A stretch of DNA of 50,585 nucleotides from Bacteroidota bacterium (lineage in GTDB: Bacteria; Bacteroidota; Bacteroidia; Bacteroidales; VadinHA17): the NCBI GenBank assembly GCA_011049175.1, contig DSCJ01000128.1, positions 1 through 50,585 on the forward strand, given 5' to 3'. Shown piece after piece: positions 50,082-50,585 of this stretch (the stretch's first letter is position 1; the number at the start of each line of letters is the position of its first letter). Under the pieces are notes generated by a model. The model made no database searches. It saw only the letters and a program-made list of their open reading frames with translations, and was not told the DNA's origin. The translations under genes were made by a program, and so were the position numbers.

Positions 50082-50528
50082 GGCATGGGTGAGCCGTAAT
50101 ACGAGAGCTGGCTAATCCGGATGTTGGTGCATGGCCCACCTTCCCCGCACTATTGCGAACGAAACGGGCCTGTGGGACTGATGGAAGGAATATATCAAGT
50201 TCCTGCAAACAGGCCAATGCCAAAAGTGTCTCGATAAATTGGCTGATTCTTCTCTTCCACAAACAAGCAGCTCCTACGAAGCTATGTTCCGGGAACGGAG
50301 CGAAACAGGGGCCGGTGGGATGTAACTATCAATGGGTTAAGTGGCAAGAACGAATTATTATCTCACCAGACAGGTGATGGCTATTTTTCTGTAATTGATT
50401 GAAAAAATATAACAAATAATAATATCTCATATTGACTTGCGAATATAAGGACGTAGTATGCAACGTAGACAACTGGCTTTGTTATGACATAATCAGCAAT
50501 TATTTGTATATTTGAAAAAAATGCTGTT
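50082..50528. other. Degenerate intergenic region, possible mobile-element remnant
   Basis: About 450 bases without a credible gene. From 50087 to about 50350 the base composition differs from the ferritin gene and short open stretches are all interrupted; one forward frame from about 50180 (MEGIYQVPANRPMPKVSR) stops after 18 codons. The stretch GAGCCGTAATACGAGAG (50091-50107) recalls the start of group II intron domain V, but the rest of that fold is missing. From 50378 on it is AT-rich and holds the promoter of the next gene. Nothing definite can be called. Confidence 0.4.
50507..50514 (+). promoter_or_regulatory. Candidate -7 box for the right-edge gene
   Basis: TATATTTG is an exact -7 match, 15 bases before the ATG at 50529. 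The nearest TTTG (50478-50481) is 25 bases upstream, too far for a standard -33 box. Confidence 0.5.
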
Positions 50529-50585
50529 ATGGAATTGTCAGAAATTAAACAGGCTATTGAAAAACTCAGTGAAGAGGAGCGTCAA
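50529..50585 (+). CDS. N-terminus of a small protein cut by the window edge (possible antitoxin)
   Basis: From ATG 50529 the frame is open to the last base and gives 19 residues, MELSEIKQAIEKLSEEERQ. A second ATG at 50521 is in another frame. The helical, Glu/Lys-rich start resembles the N-terminus of small addiction-module antitoxin-like proteins, but 19 residues are too few for a family call. The exact -7 box just upstream supports a real gene with a very short leader. Confidence 0.5.
   Translation, partial: MELSEIKQAIEKLSEEERQ

Noticed and set aside
50091-50107. Group II intron domain V
   Set aside because: Only the first 17 bases resemble it. The second strand of the hairpin and the intron-encoded protein are missing, so it was kept as a remark and not called as a mobile element.
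1-50585. CRISPR arrays, complete insertion sequences, prophage
   Set aside because: No regularly spaced direct repeats of 25-40 bases, no transposase or integrase genes, and no phage structural cluster were seen. The S74 proteins have signal peptides and no phage neighbours.

Overview
The window is a stretch of bacterial chromosome from a member of the phylum Bacteroidota; order is uncertain, but Bacteroidales/Marinilabiliales-like would fit. Three kinds of evidence point there: promoters of the Bacteroidota type (TTTG, a 19-20 base gap, then TAnnTTTG; near-perfect copies precede rplS and rpsF), typical Bacteroidota families (a DUF4293 protein, an LptD-like outer-membrane protein, a pyrBI pair, a propeller/Y_Y_Y/SpoIIE sensor), and weak Shine-Dalgarno sites. 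No phage, complete insertion sequence or CRISPR array was found.

Region by region. 1-250: left edge with the tail of an unknown gene and a perfect 30-base palindrome. 251-1441: SIS-domain sugar-phosphate isomerase and isochorismatase-like hydrolase, followed by an 11-base tandem repeat. 1702-6088: two adjacent secreted paralogues, each ending in an S74 intramolecular chaperone; the larger has about 23 YadA-head-like repeats. 6308-9583: a two-component-propeller/SpoIIE sensor gene split by two in-frame nonsense codons. 9645-9718: tRNA-Arg(ACG). 9834-20930: AsmA-like protein, rplS, C69 dipeptidase, iron alcohol dehydrogenase, anmK, nucleotidyltransferase, GH16 glycosidase, M23 peptidase. 21054-25274: small coiled-coil protein, zapA, a strong 6S RNA candidate, rny, wecB and a sugar transferase, all on the + strand. 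25239-31429: SirB1-like protein, nucleoside phosphorylase, SPFH protein, DUF4293, pyrBI, YigZ and a DMT transporter. 31472-38560: dnaA, an MCE/MlaD protein, a cell-wall amidase, lptD and a RidA protein. 38595-41633: rplI-rpsR-rpsF and dnaX. 41658-50081: a PAS histidine kinase, a REC-PAS-GAF hybrid kinase, a CheY-like regulator, icd and ferritin. 50082-50585: degenerate sequence, then the start of a small gene cut by the window edge.

Most genes are housekeeping, with cell-envelope biogenesis as the common theme: AsmA, MlaD-like, amidase, LptD, M23, anmK, wecB and sugar transferase. The parts that stand out are the S74 fibre pair beside the broken sensor, the zapA-6S RNA-rny arrangement, the start region of lptD with an out-of-frame ATG and an 8-T tract, and the kinase cluster that has no DNA-binding output. 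Gene calls rest on recognised motifs read by eye; no database search was possible.
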